Origin: Bacteroidales bacterium UBA5382
GTDB lineage: Bacteria > Bacteroidota > Bacteroidia > Bacteroidales > Dysgonomonadaceae
Assembly: GCA_002409745.1 (NCBI GenBank)
Contig: DHOU01000013.1
Span: 1-64,000 of the forward strand
Direction: 5' to 3'
DNA: 64,000 nucleotides
The position numbers and the translations under genes are program-made. The notes beneath the pieces were generated by a model. That model saw nothing but the letters and a program-made list of their open reading frames with translations. It ran no database searches and had not been told where the DNA came from. Below, in pieces: positions 17,988 to 27,860 of this stretch (position 1 is its first letter; every line of letters begins with the position of its first letter).

Positions 17988-19400
17988 ATGAAGAAAAAAT
18001 ATTTATTATTATCATTACTCTCTCTCGGACTAACACTATACGGAAAACCCATACTGCCTGAAATTTTAAGTGACGGAATGGTCTTGCAACAAAACGCCAA
18101 GGTGAAGATATGGGGTGAAGCTGAGAAAAGCAAAACTATCGAAGTGAGGCCTTCATGGAATAAGACAGCAATACGGACTACATCAAATGATGAAGGTTAT
18201 TGGTTAGCCGTAATTGAAACTCCCAAAGCGAGTTTTAAGCCGCAATCCATTGTGATTTCCGATGGTGAAGAGGTGACACTCCACGATATCTTAATCGGAG
18301 AAGTGTGGCTGGCATCGGGGCAGAGTAATATGGAGATGCCACTTAATGGATTCTTTAATAATCCGGTCCGGAAAGCAAACGAAACAATTGCTTTAGCCGG
18401 ACAATACCCTGCCGTTAGGTTTGTGACGATCCCGAATACTCAGTCGTTTGAGCCGCAGAAAAGTGTTAAGGGACGTTGGCAAGCATGTAATCCGACGAAC
18501 TCGCCGAATTTCAGCGCTACCGCTTTTTTCTTTGCCGAGGCACTTTATAGATCACTGAATGTTCCGATAGGCATCATTGTCTCTGCTTGGGGAGGTTCCA
18601 GAGTAGAATCCTGGACGAATAGAGAAGAATTGAACAGATACCCTGATATCAATTTGACGGAAGAAACGGTTAACAAACTGCATCCCGCAGCACGTCCCCT
18701 CTTAATGTATAATGGTATGATACACCCCATCTCGAACTACATCGTCAAAGGTGTTATATGGTACCAAGGGGAATCGAACGTCGGTAGCTATCAAGTATAC
18801 TCCGAACGATTTCAGAATATGGTGAATTCTTGGCGTAAGCAGTGGAACAATCCCGAGCTTCCTTTTTATTATGTAGAAATTGCCCCCTATGAATATGGAG
18901 AAGGAAATTGGGCTGCTTTTTTGCGAGAAGCGCAATTTAAGGCGCAAAAGCAAATACCTCATAGCGGGATGATTTCCACAAATGATCTGGTGGAACCTTA
19001 TGAAATACATAACATCCATCCATGCAACAAAACCGATGTGGGGAAGCGGCTCGCATTCATGGCTCTTAACAAGACTTATGGCTTTCATCAAGTGGCAGCC
19101 CATGGGCCGGAATATCATTCTATGGAAATCCGCGATGGGAAAATAATTCTTTCCTTTGACTATGCTGAAGGAGGATTCAATCGAACAGAGGGCATCGAAG
19201 GATTCGAAATAGCTGGACAAGACTCCATTTTTCTCCCTGCGCAAGCAATTATACATGATGGTAAAGTAGAAGTATCCTGTGCGGGAATGGATCAACCTGT
19301 CGCCGTCCGTTATTGCTTCAAAGATTTTCAAAAAGGAAATCTTGCCGGAACACGCGGGCTACCGATGGTTCCCTTCCGAACAGATTCTTTTGATAAATAA
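17988..19400 (+). CDS. Sialate O-acetylesterase-type SGNH esterase
   Basis: This 470-residue exported protein belongs to the sialate O-acetylesterase (SASA) group of SGNH hydrolases, which remove acetyl groups from sugars. The nucleophile block reads LASGQSNMEMPL (about 105-116), a central block GVIWYQGESNVG (about 255-266), and a later DxxH-like block with NIHPCNKTDVGKR. A signal peptide precedes a small beta domain. The name does not prove sialate as substrate; in glycan clusters such proteins deacetylate several sugars. By eye the gene is more AT-rich than its upstream neighbours, and the broken CBM9 fragment follows it directly. Confidence 0.85.
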   Translation: MKKKYLLLSLLSLGLTLYGKPILPEILSDGMVLQQNAKVKIWGEAEKSKTIEVRPSWNKTAIRTTSNDEGYWLAVIETPKASFKPQSIVISDGEEVTLHDILIGEVWLASGQSNMEMPLNGFFNNPVRKANETIALAGQYPAVRFVTIPNTQSFEPQKSVKGRWQACNPTNSPNFSATAFFFAEALYRSLNVPIGIIVSAWGGSRVESWTNREELNRYPDINLTEETVNKLHPAARPLLMYNGMIHPISNYIVKGVIWYQGESNVGSYQVYSERFQNMVNSWRKQWNNPELPFYYVEIAPYEYGEGNWAAFLREAQFKAQKQIPHSGMISTNDLVEPYEIHNIHPCNKTDVGKRLAFMALNKTYGFHQVAAHGPEYHSMEIRDGKIILSFDYAEGGFNRTEGIEGFEIAGQDSIFLPAQAIIHDGKVEVSCAGMDQPVAVRYCFKDFQKGNLAGTRGLPMVPFRTDSFDK

Positions 19401-19456
19401 ACAGGATATCGATGGAAGGCTTATCTAAAAGCTCTTTAGGGTATTCTATAAAAGGA

Positions 19457-19766
19457 ATAGGATGGATATGATTTTCTAATCAATAAAGAAATTCAGAATC
19501 AGACTGCCACCACACTCATGCAATATGACCCGAGGAATACAAAGGCTGCATGGAAAGAAGTTTCGAAATTGGACTATCGTTGTCAAGACTCGAAATTGGA
19601 ATTGGCGATTCCACGGGAATTGATTGGATTAAAAGGCAATCATTTTATTTTTGATTTCAAATGGTCGGATAATCCTGCTGAGTTGATAGATCCAATTTCT
19701 TTTTGTACTATGGGAGATACTGCTCCCAATAGAAGATTCAATTATCGATTTATCTGGGAAAAATAA
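19457..19766 (+). pseudogene. Relic of a third GH99-like/CBM9-like protein (C-terminal end only)
   Basis: From about 19467 the frame reads DGYDFLINKEIQ and runs to the ending GDTAPNRRFNYRFIWEK. This matches the last about 100 residues of the CBM9-like domains of the proteins at 12813-14636 and 24347-26179, including GYDF, FDFKWSDN and GDTAP. Upstream the frame hits a TAG, and the conserved GWYGYDF lies in two frames (GGATGG then TATGATTTT), as if a few bases were lost. No start, signal peptide or catalytic part remains. A Met codon at 19518 would leave an 82-residue open frame, but I regard this as debris and not a working gene. Confidence 0.75.
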
Positions 19767-19785
19767 TTAATAAACAGGAAAAGAC

Positions 19786-20646
19786 ATGTCATTCAAAAAA
19801 ATATTGAAAATAAAATCGATAAGGCCAACGGCGTTTATGCTATTATTTGTCGTATATCTATTTACCTTTCGACCCGGCAATGCATCAAACAAACCGGTTG
19901 AACCTAGTAACCGGACCGACACTGTTCGATTACTAGGTGGAAATGATTTGAAAAATTGGTACACATTTATTAAAGACAGAGGAATCGATAACGATCCCAA
20001 TAAGGTTTTTTCTATCACTACGGAAGGCTTTCTTCATATTACCGGAGAGGAATGGGGATGCATCACTACAAAAGAAGAATTTAAAGATTATAAAATTATC
20101 TTAGACTATAAATGGGGCAATGCAACCTATTCCCCGCGTAAAGATAAAGCCAGGGATTCCGGATTGCTTCTACATTCTACCGGAAAAAACGGAGCATATT
20201 CCGGAACTTGGATGTATGCCTTCGAATGCAATATTATCGAAGGCGGAACAGGAGATTTTATTGTTGTCGGCGATGGAACGGACAATTTTTCATTGACCGG
20301 TCGAGTGGCTCCTGAAAAACAAAACAACTCGTATTTGCATCATCCCTACGGAACGCTGAAAACAATTCATAAAGGACGCATTAATTGGGTTTTTCGAGAT
20401 CCTGAATGGAGAGATGAGAAAAATTTCCGGGGAAAATATGATGTTGAAAACAATGCGGGCGATTGGAATCGATTGGAATGTTGGGTGAAAGGCGACGAAA
20501 TAAAAGTCTTTCTTAATGGAAAAACGGTAAATCATGCCTTAAGGGTTGCTCCCAACAAGGGCCGAATACAAATCCAATCCGAAGGTGCAGAAATATTCTT
20601 TAGAAAAATTGATTTAATTCCTATTTATAATAATGAGTATCTGTAA
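19786..20646 (+). CDS. DUF1080 (3-keto-disaccharide hydrolase-like) secreted protein
   Basis: This 286-residue protein has an N-terminal hydrophobic segment (about 15-35) and one DUF1080 concanavalin-like beta-sandwich (about 50-280). Typical landmarks are LLGGNDLKNWYTF, GCITTKEEFKDYKI, DSGLLLHS, WMYAFECNIIEGG and ECWVKGDEIKVFLNG. DUF1080 proteins include 3-keto-glycoside hydrolases and sugar-binding proteins. It lies 19 bp after the CBM9 relic and 41 bp before the NAGPA-type gene, so it likely acts on the same glycan. A binding-only role is also possible. Confidence 0.8.
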   Translation: MSFKKILKIKSIRPTAFMLLFVVYLFTFRPGNASNKPVEPSNRTDTVRLLGGNDLKNWYTFIKDRGIDNDPNKVFSITTEGFLHITGEEWGCITTKEEFKDYKIILDYKWGNATYSPRKDKARDSGLLLHSTGKNGAYSGTWMYAFECNIIEGGTGDFIVVGDGTDNFSLTGRVAPEKQNNSYLHHPYGTLKTIHKGRINWVFRDPEWRDEKNFRGKYDVENNAGDWNRLECWVKGDEIKVFLNGKTVNHALRVAPNKGRIQIQSEGAEIFFRKIDLIPIYNNEYL

Positions 20647-20687
20647 ATAGGGCTTTATAATTTATAAATGTAATACTTGATCTTGAA

Positions 20688-22958
20688 ATGAAAACGAATA
20701 ACAAAATTTTATGGGTTATAATTAGCCTGTTAGTTCTGTGGAGCTGCAAAGATGATGTAGAAAACACCAAACCGTTAACGGGAATTGCAGTTACACCTCA
20801 ATCGGTTAACTTGGTAATCGGCAGTTCGCAGCAGATAACGGCAACTTCCGTTCCGGAGGATGCCGACCCGAATGAAATGCCCTTTAAATGGGAGTCGAGC
20901 AATACAAAGACTGCGTCTGTGTCTTCTTCAGGATTGATACAGGCATTATCTGTAGGGAAGACGAATATTATCGTGTACGGACGGGTAAGCAACAATATTC
21001 ATACGACGATCCCCGTCACGGTGACGCAAGTCAGCGTTCCTTTGACGGCGATTCATGTTACACCTGAAAGCTTAACGCTTACGACAGGCGAACTGAAACA
21101 ACTGACCGCCCGCCCGGAACCGGAAAATGCCACAGGCGTGTCATTCATTTGGAATTCCGATCATCCGGATATCGCAACGGTATCCATTAACGGCCAGGTA
21201 TATGGGAAGTCGGCCGGATTGGCGCTCATCACGGTGAAATCGGGCGATATCGAGAAAACCATACTTGTTACGGTCAAGCAACCCCCTCTTAGAATACCCA
21301 TAGGTTCCACGAGTTATGCGGTCGACACGTTGAATTATGAAGAAGTATCGCAGGGGGTGAAATGGTTTAAGTTCAGTATGCCGGAATTTGTGAACGGATT
21401 CGGGACTTTAGGAAAGGGACTGGTCGTTAATTTACTGGAAGTGGACCTCACCTATCCCGGTAACAGAATAGAAGTTGTTCCCGCATCGACGGCTACGTGG
21501 GGAAACATCGAACGTCCTTCGGCCATGTCGGCTCGTAAACAGAAAGAATTTAGCGGTACAAGTAACTACCCTGCCGCCGTAATCAATGGCGATTTTTACC
21601 TTTTATCGAGTGGAAATTCAACGGGATATGCTTATATCAACAACCGTCCGATTGGTATTGAAATAACCAACGGCATGGTGGTTCAAACACCTTATTCATC
21701 CAACAGCGGATTTATCATACACGATGACGGAACACCCGATTTCAGCAACAACATCTCTTTTTCGGGAAAAGTGGAAAGCGGCGGCAAATCATTCACCTTA
21801 GCCGAGGTGAACGGGTATGCCGGTGCCGGCGAATTAGTGTTATTCAACAACCAGTCAAACTCGTACCCTACGGATTCGGCATTCGCATGGTCTCCCTACA
21901 CGAGTACCATGGTTTCTTTATCGTATCCGGAAAAAGGATGGCGCGTAAATGACCGGATGGAATTTACCGTCACGGCTGTTGATTATAACATTGAAACAAC
22001 CATACCTGCGGCAGAACCTTACAAAGGGAAAGATTTTAACGGGCAGGGAGCCATATTGGTTGGAAACTCTTTCGGTAATCCCGAGCAAACTCTCCGATTC
22101 GCAGACAAGCCTGAAAAACCAAATTCCCTGACCGTTTCCGATAAAGGCAATTATTGGGAACTGACAACAACCGGCAGCGATCCCAATTCTTATACAACGG
22201 GACTGACCTCCAGCGTGACGGGTGCGCCGGATGCATCGTTCTCCTTTGATTACCAAAGTGCGACAAGTATCAACGATTTCCAAATATTCTACGGCAGACC
22301 CAGCGCCGCTGTGGGAGTATCGACCGGCGAAAACTTACAATTAGTAAATACCGGCATCGACCCTGAAAACGAAAGCAAGTGGAAAACATTCACGCACGAG
22401 CTGAAAACCGCTATCAACAACCATCAATGGGGAAAAACCGGACATACATTCAGACTGGATATAGGCAACGGAACGGGACATCATGTGCTTATCCGCAACA
22501 TGAAAATCAAGGGAAAGACTTCAGGGAAAGATTCCAAAACGTTCCTGAGCAACCTTAGCGTAGGAGACAAAGTAGATGTTGCGATGGATATAAAGATGAA
22601 CGGCACCAAACAGGCCGACAAGCATTTGCACATAATCGGTTCGCAAGACTTGCTCCTTAAGAACGGAACACCGGTGAACACCTGGAATGAGGTACATCCG
22701 CGTACCGCCATCGGCTACTCGCAGGATAAGAAAAAAATTTACCTAATCGTCATCGACGGACGGCAGACAAATTATTCAGTAGGAGCGACAACAGGGCAAG
22801 TGGGAGCGATCATTAAGGCCTTCGGGGCTTACAATGCAGCCAATCTTGACGGTGGCGGCTCTTCGTGCATGGTAGTTAACGGCGAAATAAAAAATAAACC
22901 ATCCGACAAGTCCGAGCGAGCTGTCGCTAACGGTGTAATGGTAGTGGTGAAAAAGTAA
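20688..22958 (+). CDS. NAGPA-type phosphodiester glycosidase lipoprotein with Ig-like domains
   Basis: This 756-residue lipoprotein has lipobox-like LWSC (Cys20) followed by KDD, which fits the Bacteroidota surface-export signal. Two Big_2-type Ig-like domains follow (about 30-112 and 118-195). The rest is an NAGPA-type domain (about 205-756): AAVINGDFYLLSS, then NLDGGGSSCMVVNGE and ERAVANGVMVV near the end. Characterised members of this domain remove GlcNAc from a phosphodiester bond. A jelly-roll-like stretch of about 140 residues (about 470-608) interrupts the domain just before FLSNLSVGDKVDV. I infer cleavage of sugar phosphodiester links in the target polysaccharide. Confidence 0.82.
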   Translation: MKTNNKILWVIISLLVLWSCKDDVENTKPLTGIAVTPQSVNLVIGSSQQITATSVPEDADPNEMPFKWESSNTKTASVSSSGLIQALSVGKTNIIVYGRVSNNIHTTIPVTVTQVSVPLTAIHVTPESLTLTTGELKQLTARPEPENATGVSFIWNSDHPDIATVSINGQVYGKSAGLALITVKSGDIEKTILVTVKQPPLRIPIGSTSYAVDTLNYEEVSQGVKWFKFSMPEFVNGFGTLGKGLVVNLLEVDLTYPGNRIEVVPASTATWGNIERPSAMSARKQKEFSGTSNYPAAVINGDFYLLSSGNSTGYAYINNRPIGIEITNGMVVQTPYSSNSGFIIHDDGTPDFSNNISFSGKVESGGKSFTLAEVNGYAGAGELVLFNNQSNSYPTDSAFAWSPYTSTMVSLSYPEKGWRVNDRMEFTVTAVDYNIETTIPAAEPYKGKDFNGQGAILVGNSFGNPEQTLRFADKPEKPNSLTVSDKGNYWELTTTGSDPNSYTTGLTSSVTGAPDASFSFDYQSATSINDFQIFYGRPSAAVGVSTGENLQLVNTGIDPENESKWKTFTHELKTAINNHQWGKTGHTFRLDIGNGTGHHVLIRNMKIKGKTSGKDSKTFLSNLSVGDKVDVAMDIKMNGTKQADKHLHIIGSQDLLLKNGTPVNTWNEVHPRTAIGYSQDKKKIYLIVIDGRQTNYSVGATTGQVGAIIKAFGAYNAANLDGGGSSCMVVNGEIKNKPSDKSERAVANGVMVVVKK

Positions 22959-23053
22959 TCGAATATAAATAATAAAGAGACGACAAAGAGAGTGCTTATC
23001 AAAAATCGTAGTATTTGTATCATTTTTTGCAATATATATTCGATTGTAATCCT

Positions 23054-23061
23054 TATTTTTG
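23054..23061 (+). promoter_or_regulatory. Bacteroidota -7 box upstream of the WbsX-type gene
   Basis: TATTTTTG matches TAnnTTTG and lies 83 bases before the WbsX-type start, in a 186-bp AT-rich gap that is the longest gap with no gene relic in the glycan cluster. A TTTG at 23026-23029 is 24 bases upstream, a little beyond the usual 19-21. The last four genes of the cluster could form a separate transcript. Confidence 0.5.
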
Positions 23062-23144
23062 CGTCGTTCAATAAAAAGAACTATGATACCAGCGTTTTAC
23101 AACATTCAATTATCAAAGAAATAAATTAAAAACATAAGCATGGC

Positions 23145-24350
23145 ATGAACTACAAAACATTATTTTTTGCGATTTTCTTAATACCGGCATTTTTTTTATT
23201 ACCCGCCTGTAAAAATAATCATAAGAAAAATCAAGAAACGCCGGAATACACCGTCGCGGCATTCTATTGGCCGGCTTACCACTACGAACCTCGCGCAGAA
23301 TTCCTCTTTCCGGAAAAGAAAGGTGAATGGGAAATCATTTATAATGCCAAAGCGAAGGAAGAAGGACACCGACAGCCGAAAGTCCCTTTATGGGGTTACC
23401 AGAATGAGGCAAATCCCGAAGATATGGATAAAAAGATAGAGACCGCCTTAGAATATGGAGTGAATACTTTTATCTTCGACTGGTACTGGTTCGATAAACA
23501 ACCCTTCCTGGAGGATTGCATCAATAACGGCTTTCTGAAAGCCAACAACGGGCGCATGAACTTCTATCTGATGTGGGCGAATCACGATGCGACCACTTAC
23601 TGGGATGTGGATAATCCGCGTAAAGACTCGGTCATCTGGGACGGCGAAGTAGATCGCGAACAATTCAATATCGTGGTGAACAGAGTGATCAATCAATATT
23701 TCAAAGACCCGTCCTATTACAAAATAAACGGCGAACCGGTCTTCTGCATCTACGAACTGAACACGCTCATCAACGGCTTGGGAGGCCCCGAACAAACAAA
23801 GGAAGCGTTGGATTATTTCACACAAAAAACCAAAGAGGCCGGATTTCCAGGACTGCATCTGCAAAGTATCTTATGGGAAGCGCTACCAAGCTCGATTGAA
23901 GGCGTACCCGGCGACAGCATTCAAAGCCAGAGCGAAGTATTGTCGTATTTCGGATTCAAAAGCCTGACGAATTATTGCTGGGCTCACCTGCAAAATCCCG
24001 ATGGGGATTATGAAGTATGGGGTGATGCTTCAACGAATATGTGGAACAAATTCGGGAACGATTTTTCCATGACCTATTACCCGAACATAACGGTTAGTTG
24101 GGATGCCAACCCCAGATTTCCCTTCAAAACGGGTTATATTACCAATTCCACTCCGCAAAAATTCGAGAAATATCTTGTCAAAGCCAAAGAGTTTATCGAT
24201 AAAAACAACATACAACCCAAAATAGTGACGATCAATGCATGGAACGAATGGTCGGAAGGCAGCTATCTGGAACCGGACACTATTTGGAAATATCAATATC
24301 TGGATGCAGTAAAGAACGTTTTCGGCACACCATCTTCTAAAAAAGAATGA
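23145..24350 (+). CDS. WbsX/GH99-like lipoprotein
   Basis: This 401-residue lipoprotein (lipobox LLPAC, Cys near residue 22) belongs to the WbsX group, which is related to GH99 endo-mannosidase-like barrels. It opens with VAAFYWPAYHYEPR, continues with PLWGYQNEANPEDMDKKIE and TFIFDWYWFDKQPF, and ends with INAWNEWSEGSYLEPD. Some WbsX proteins are in O-antigen gene clusters; others lie in glycan-degradation loci. The stop codon overlaps the start of the next gene by 4 bp (ATGA), so the two are translationally coupled. Activity and substrate are unknown. Confidence 0.8.
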   Translation: MNYKTLFFAIFLIPAFFLLPACKNNHKKNQETPEYTVAAFYWPAYHYEPRAEFLFPEKKGEWEIIYNAKAKEEGHRQPKVPLWGYQNEANPEDMDKKIETALEYGVNTFIFDWYWFDKQPFLEDCINNGFLKANNGRMNFYLMWANHDATTYWDVDNPRKDSVIWDGEVDREQFNIVVNRVINQYFKDPSYYKINGEPVFCIYELNTLINGLGGPEQTKEALDYFTQKTKEAGFPGLHLQSILWEALPSSIEGVPGDSIQSQSEVLSYFGFKSLTNYCWAHLQNPDGDYEVWGDASTNMWNKFGNDFSMTYYPNITVSWDANPRFPFKTGYITNSTPQKFEKYLVKAKEFIDKNNIQPKIVTINAWNEWSEGSYLEPDTIWKYQYLDAVKNVFGTPSSKKE

Positions 24351-26179
24351 AAACAATTTATTATTTTTTATTGATTTCGGCATCCGCTTTTCTCTGTGCA
24401 TCTTCGTGCAAGGAAAAAAACATCGAGAACTTTGAAGAGGGAACTCCCGCCAACGAACAACCATCGGCCGAGGAGATCGCGTTCGTTCAACCGTACGCGG
24501 GCGCAGATGAACTGGGACGAGTTTTGCCCGGTAACAAAGAAACCGGTAACTTGAGAAAAAACCGGCAAGTGGCTATGTTCTATTTCCTATGGCAAGGCGA
24601 TCCCATCTCGAAAACATCGGAACATGCGTGGGATCTGAGTAAAATAATTCCGGCACATCCCGAAGCGCTTGAAGACGGAGACAGTCCGCACTGGGGTTCT
24701 GCTTCGCGAGGATTTTATTATTTCTGGGGAGAACCTATTTACGGTTATTACAGCGGAGAGGATTATTGGGTACATCTTAAAAGCATGCAGTTATTGACGG
24801 ATGCCGGGGTGGACTTTTTAGTGCTGGACGCAACGAACACCGTTATTTACGAAAAACAATCGGCAGTCCTGATGAAAGCGATCAAGTCTCTGCAGGATCA
24901 GGGGAAAAACCCTCCCCGAATCGTCTATTACACGAATACGGCTTCGGGTGATACCATGCAACGGATATACAATGCTTTTTATAAATCCGGAGCGCCTTAT
25001 TATTATCCGTCGACATGGTATTATCTGGGAGGAAAACCCTTGATCATCGGAAAGACAAAAGAAGCCGAAGGAAAAGATTTCGAATCGTTCTTCTCTTTCC
25101 GGGAAGCCCAATGGCCCAACGAACCCGATCAACCGAACGGTTGGCCGTGGATTGATTTCCGCCGCCCGCAAGCTGTTTACACAAACTTGAAAGGCGAACG
25201 GGAAATCATCAACGTGTCGGTAGCACAGCATCCCAATCCGGCAGCCGGAATGGGCGGATCGGCCTTTTACGGTAATATGGATAATTGGGGAAGAAGTTAT
25301 CGAAACGGATCGCACGGAAATCCGGAAACCGATATCCGTTACGGCTACAATTTCCAGGAACAATGGGATTACGCCCTGAAACAAGATGTCCCCTTTGTGT
25401 TTGTCACCGGATGGAATGAATGGATTGCCGGGCGCTGGGGAAGCACGGATGGGAACCCTGAACATTCGTATTTCTGTGACCAGGCCAGCCCCGAATACAG
25501 CCGCGATATTGAACCGACTTTTACGGCAGGCCTGAGAGATAACTTTTACATGCAGTTGACAGCAAACATCAGACGATATAAAGGCGTAAACGCGGTGCCG
25601 TCGGCGAGCGCCCCTAAAAAGATCGAAAACTTTTCGGATTGGAACGGGGTGAAGCCTGTCTTTACGGATTATGTAAATGATACGGCGCACCGGAATCATC
25701 CGGGAGCCGAATTGAATCCCTCAAAAACATATACGAACACAACCGGCAGGAATGATTTTTATATTCTGAAAGCGGCACGCGATAAAGAGAATCTTTATTT
25801 CTATGCCGAAACGTCCGATGATATCACAGATAATCCGGGGAGTAATTGGATGAGGCTTTATATCGATAGCGACCGTAACCACCACACAGGTTGGTACGGA
25901 TATGATTACCGCATCGATGGAGGCACGCAATTACAACGTTACGATAATGGTAAATGGATTACCTTTAAAACCATTGCTCTTGCTCAAGAAGGGCAAAAGC
26001 TGATGATTTCTTTTCCTGCTTCTACCATCGGCTTAAAGACATCCGATCTTGATTTTGAATTCAAATGGTCGGACAATATGCAAGACGAAGACGACCCGAT
26101 GGACTGGTACCTCAATGGCGACGTTGCTCCCGGAGGGCGCTTCAACTATGTATATCGGACAGGGAGAAGTGGAAAATGA
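24347..26179 (+). CDS. GH99/GH71-like lipoprotein with C-terminal CBM9-like domain (paralogue 2)
   Basis: This 610-residue lipoprotein (lipobox-like CASSC, Cys near 21) is a paralogue of the protein at 12813-14636. Shared landmarks are the VAMFYFLWQGD start of the barrel, YGYNFQEQWDYAL, FVFVTGWNEWIAGRW and, in the CBM9-like end (about 440-605), YIDSDRNHHTGWYGYD and GDVAPGGRFNYVY. Unlike paralogue 1 it carries a lipid anchor, so the pair may act in different places (surface or periplasm). It overlaps the WbsX-type gene by 4 bp and precedes the GH78-like gene by 19 bp. Confidence 0.68.
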   Translation: MKTIYYFLLISASAFLCASSCKEKNIENFEEGTPANEQPSAEEIAFVQPYAGADELGRVLPGNKETGNLRKNRQVAMFYFLWQGDPISKTSEHAWDLSKIIPAHPEALEDGDSPHWGSASRGFYYFWGEPIYGYYSGEDYWVHLKSMQLLTDAGVDFLVLDATNTVIYEKQSAVLMKAIKSLQDQGKNPPRIVYYTNTASGDTMQRIYNAFYKSGAPYYYPSTWYYLGGKPLIIGKTKEAEGKDFESFFSFREAQWPNEPDQPNGWPWIDFRRPQAVYTNLKGEREIINVSVAQHPNPAAGMGGSAFYGNMDNWGRSYRNGSHGNPETDIRYGYNFQEQWDYALKQDVPFVFVTGWNEWIAGRWGSTDGNPEHSYFCDQASPEYSRDIEPTFTAGLRDNFYMQLTANIRRYKGVNAVPSASAPKKIENFSDWNGVKPVFTDYVNDTAHRNHPGAELNPSKTYTNTTGRNDFYILKAARDKENLYFYAETSDDITDNPGSNWMRLYIDSDRNHHTGWYGYDYRIDGGTQLQRYDNGKWITFKTIALAQEGQKLMISFPASTIGLKTSDLDFEFKWSDNMQDEDDPMDWYLNGDVAPGGRFNYVYRTGRSGK

Positions 26180-26198
26180 GAAATTAGAAGTGAGAAAG

Positions 26199-27842
26199 AT
26201 GTATAAATACTGGATATCCGTTTTTTTGTTTCTTTTTACATGGGGTTTACATGCGCAGGATACGGATTTTTACAAAGATTATCGTGTCAGTTGGCTGGAA
26301 AAAGCCGAAGCAAACACCCCTCAACTCGTCTTTACCCAAAAAGCGCCTTTGCAGACGGTAAAGATTGTTCCCGATCAACAAGCTTTTCAAGGATGGAAAG
26401 TTGAGCCGGCTTCGAAAGAAAATATACTCTCGTTCTATGGGAACTCCTTTCGTGATCAAACGGAAATCATTCTTGATTTCGGAGAACACGTGACGGGATA
26501 TTTCTCTTTCTCTCTGGCCCCCATCGGTACTGTGGCGGACGCTCCCGTACGGTTGAAATTCACTTTCGGCGAGACTCCTTCCGAAATAATGACGCCGTTC
26601 GATCCGTTTCCGGGAGGCCTTTCCCGGGCATGGATGCAGGACGAAACGGTAACCGTTATGACCCTGCCTTCCACAACAACTATTCCACGACGGGTATCTT
26701 TCAGATATGTAAAAATAGAACTGACGGCAAAACCATCTTATGCTTTCGGATTCACAAGCATGTACTGCAATGCCGGCACTTCGGCTGCAACAGCGGTCGC
26801 GCCCCTACCCTCCGGCGTTGATCCGATGATCCGGAAAATTGATGAAACGTCGTTAAATACATTGAAAGAGTGTATGCAGACGGTCTTTGAAGACGGCCCG
26901 AAAAGAGACCAGCGCTTATGGATCGGTGACCTGTATCTTCAGGCAATGGCCAATTACTATTCGTTCAAGCAGATCGAATTGACTAAAAGATGCCTGTATC
27001 TGTTAGCCGGATTGAGCCATCCCAACGGCTATCTACATCCTTGTGTATATGAAACTCCGGAACCTCACGGCGATTCCCGGTTATTCCTTTTGGAATATGC
27101 CTTGCTTTATAACGTCACACTGAAAGATTATCTGGAAGCCACCGGCGACAAAGAAACCGCCGGCGATTTATGGGTGGTCGCGAAAAAGCAACTCGATATT
27201 ATTCACACGTATTTGCAACCCGACGGATTAATGGATTTTAAAAAGGCTAACAAAGAATGGTGGATCCATATCGATTGGAAAGATAATCTGTATAAGGAGG
27301 TTTCGTTGCATGGAGTGTCGGTATTCGCATTAAAAAACACCTATGAGTTAGCAAAACTGCTCGGAAAAGAACAGGAAGTATCCGAACTCCCCGCTTTAAT
27401 AGAAAAAATGACTAAAGCCGCCTACCGCCGTTATTACGATAAAAAGACAGGTTTTTTCACCGGGCTTGAAAACAAACAAATATCGTATGCCTCCCAAATA
27501 TGGATGGTATTAAGTGGAATCGCATCGAAAAAAGACGCCCGGAGAGCTTTGCAAAATTTAAGCCGTTCGGAAAACGTTACGACTCCGGGATCGCCTTATT
27601 TGTACCATTATTACATTCAGGCACTCATTGACGCCGGATTGCAAAAAGAAGCAAAGGAGATACTGACCACTTATTGGGGCGGAATGATTGAAAAAGGAGC
27701 GGACACGTTTTGGGAAGTATATGACCCCGGCAATGATTATCTGTCGCCTTACAATTTTCATCCGTTAAATAGTTACTGCCATGCATGGAGTTGTACTCCC
27801 CTATATTTTATCCGCAGATATCCTGAAATTTTCCAACATTAA
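26199..27842 (+). CDS. GH78-like six-hairpin glycosidase, exported
   Basis: I place the start at 26199, where a 547-residue protein begins with a clear signal peptide (ends LHAQ, about residue 22). A longer reading frame from 26049 would overlap the previous gene by 131 bp and bury the signal. The protein has an N-terminal beta domain (about 40-200) and an alpha-hairpin region (about 215-545). EDGPKRDQRLWIGDLYLQA matches the acid-bearing motif region of GH78 and of the protein at 11001-12767. It lacks the usual C-terminal rhamnosidase beta domain and ends soon after HAWSCTPLYFI. Rhamnosidase activity is likely, but the missing domain leaves other hexose-deoxy substrates open. Confidence 0.72.
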   Translation: MYKYWISVFLFLFTWGLHAQDTDFYKDYRVSWLEKAEANTPQLVFTQKAPLQTVKIVPDQQAFQGWKVEPASKENILSFYGNSFRDQTEIILDFGEHVTGYFSFSLAPIGTVADAPVRLKFTFGETPSEIMTPFDPFPGGLSRAWMQDETVTVMTLPSTTTIPRRVSFRYVKIELTAKPSYAFGFTSMYCNAGTSAATAVAPLPSGVDPMIRKIDETSLNTLKECMQTVFEDGPKRDQRLWIGDLYLQAMANYYSFKQIELTKRCLYLLAGLSHPNGYLHPCVYETPEPHGDSRLFLLEYALLYNVTLKDYLEATGDKETAGDLWVVAKKQLDIIHTYLQPDGLMDFKKANKEWWIHIDWKDNLYKEVSLHGVSVFALKNTYELAKLLGKEQEVSELPALIEKMTKAAYRRYYDKKTGFFTGLENKQISYASQIWMVLSGIASKKDARRALQNLSRSENVTTPGSPYLYHYYIQALIDAGLQKEAKEILTTYWGGMIEKGADTFWEVYDPGNDYLSPYNFHPLNSYCHAWSCTPLYFIRRYPEIFQH

Positions 27843-27860
27843 ATTATTTATTTATCCATT

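Noticed and set aside
19903..19937. CCTAGTAA / TTACTAGG inverted repeat as a terminator
   Set aside because: It lies inside the DUF1080 coding sequence near the signal region and has no T-run.
26049..26198. Upstream start for the GH78-like gene
   Set aside because: It would overlap the previous gene by 131 bp and put 50 residues before a clear signal peptide at 26199.
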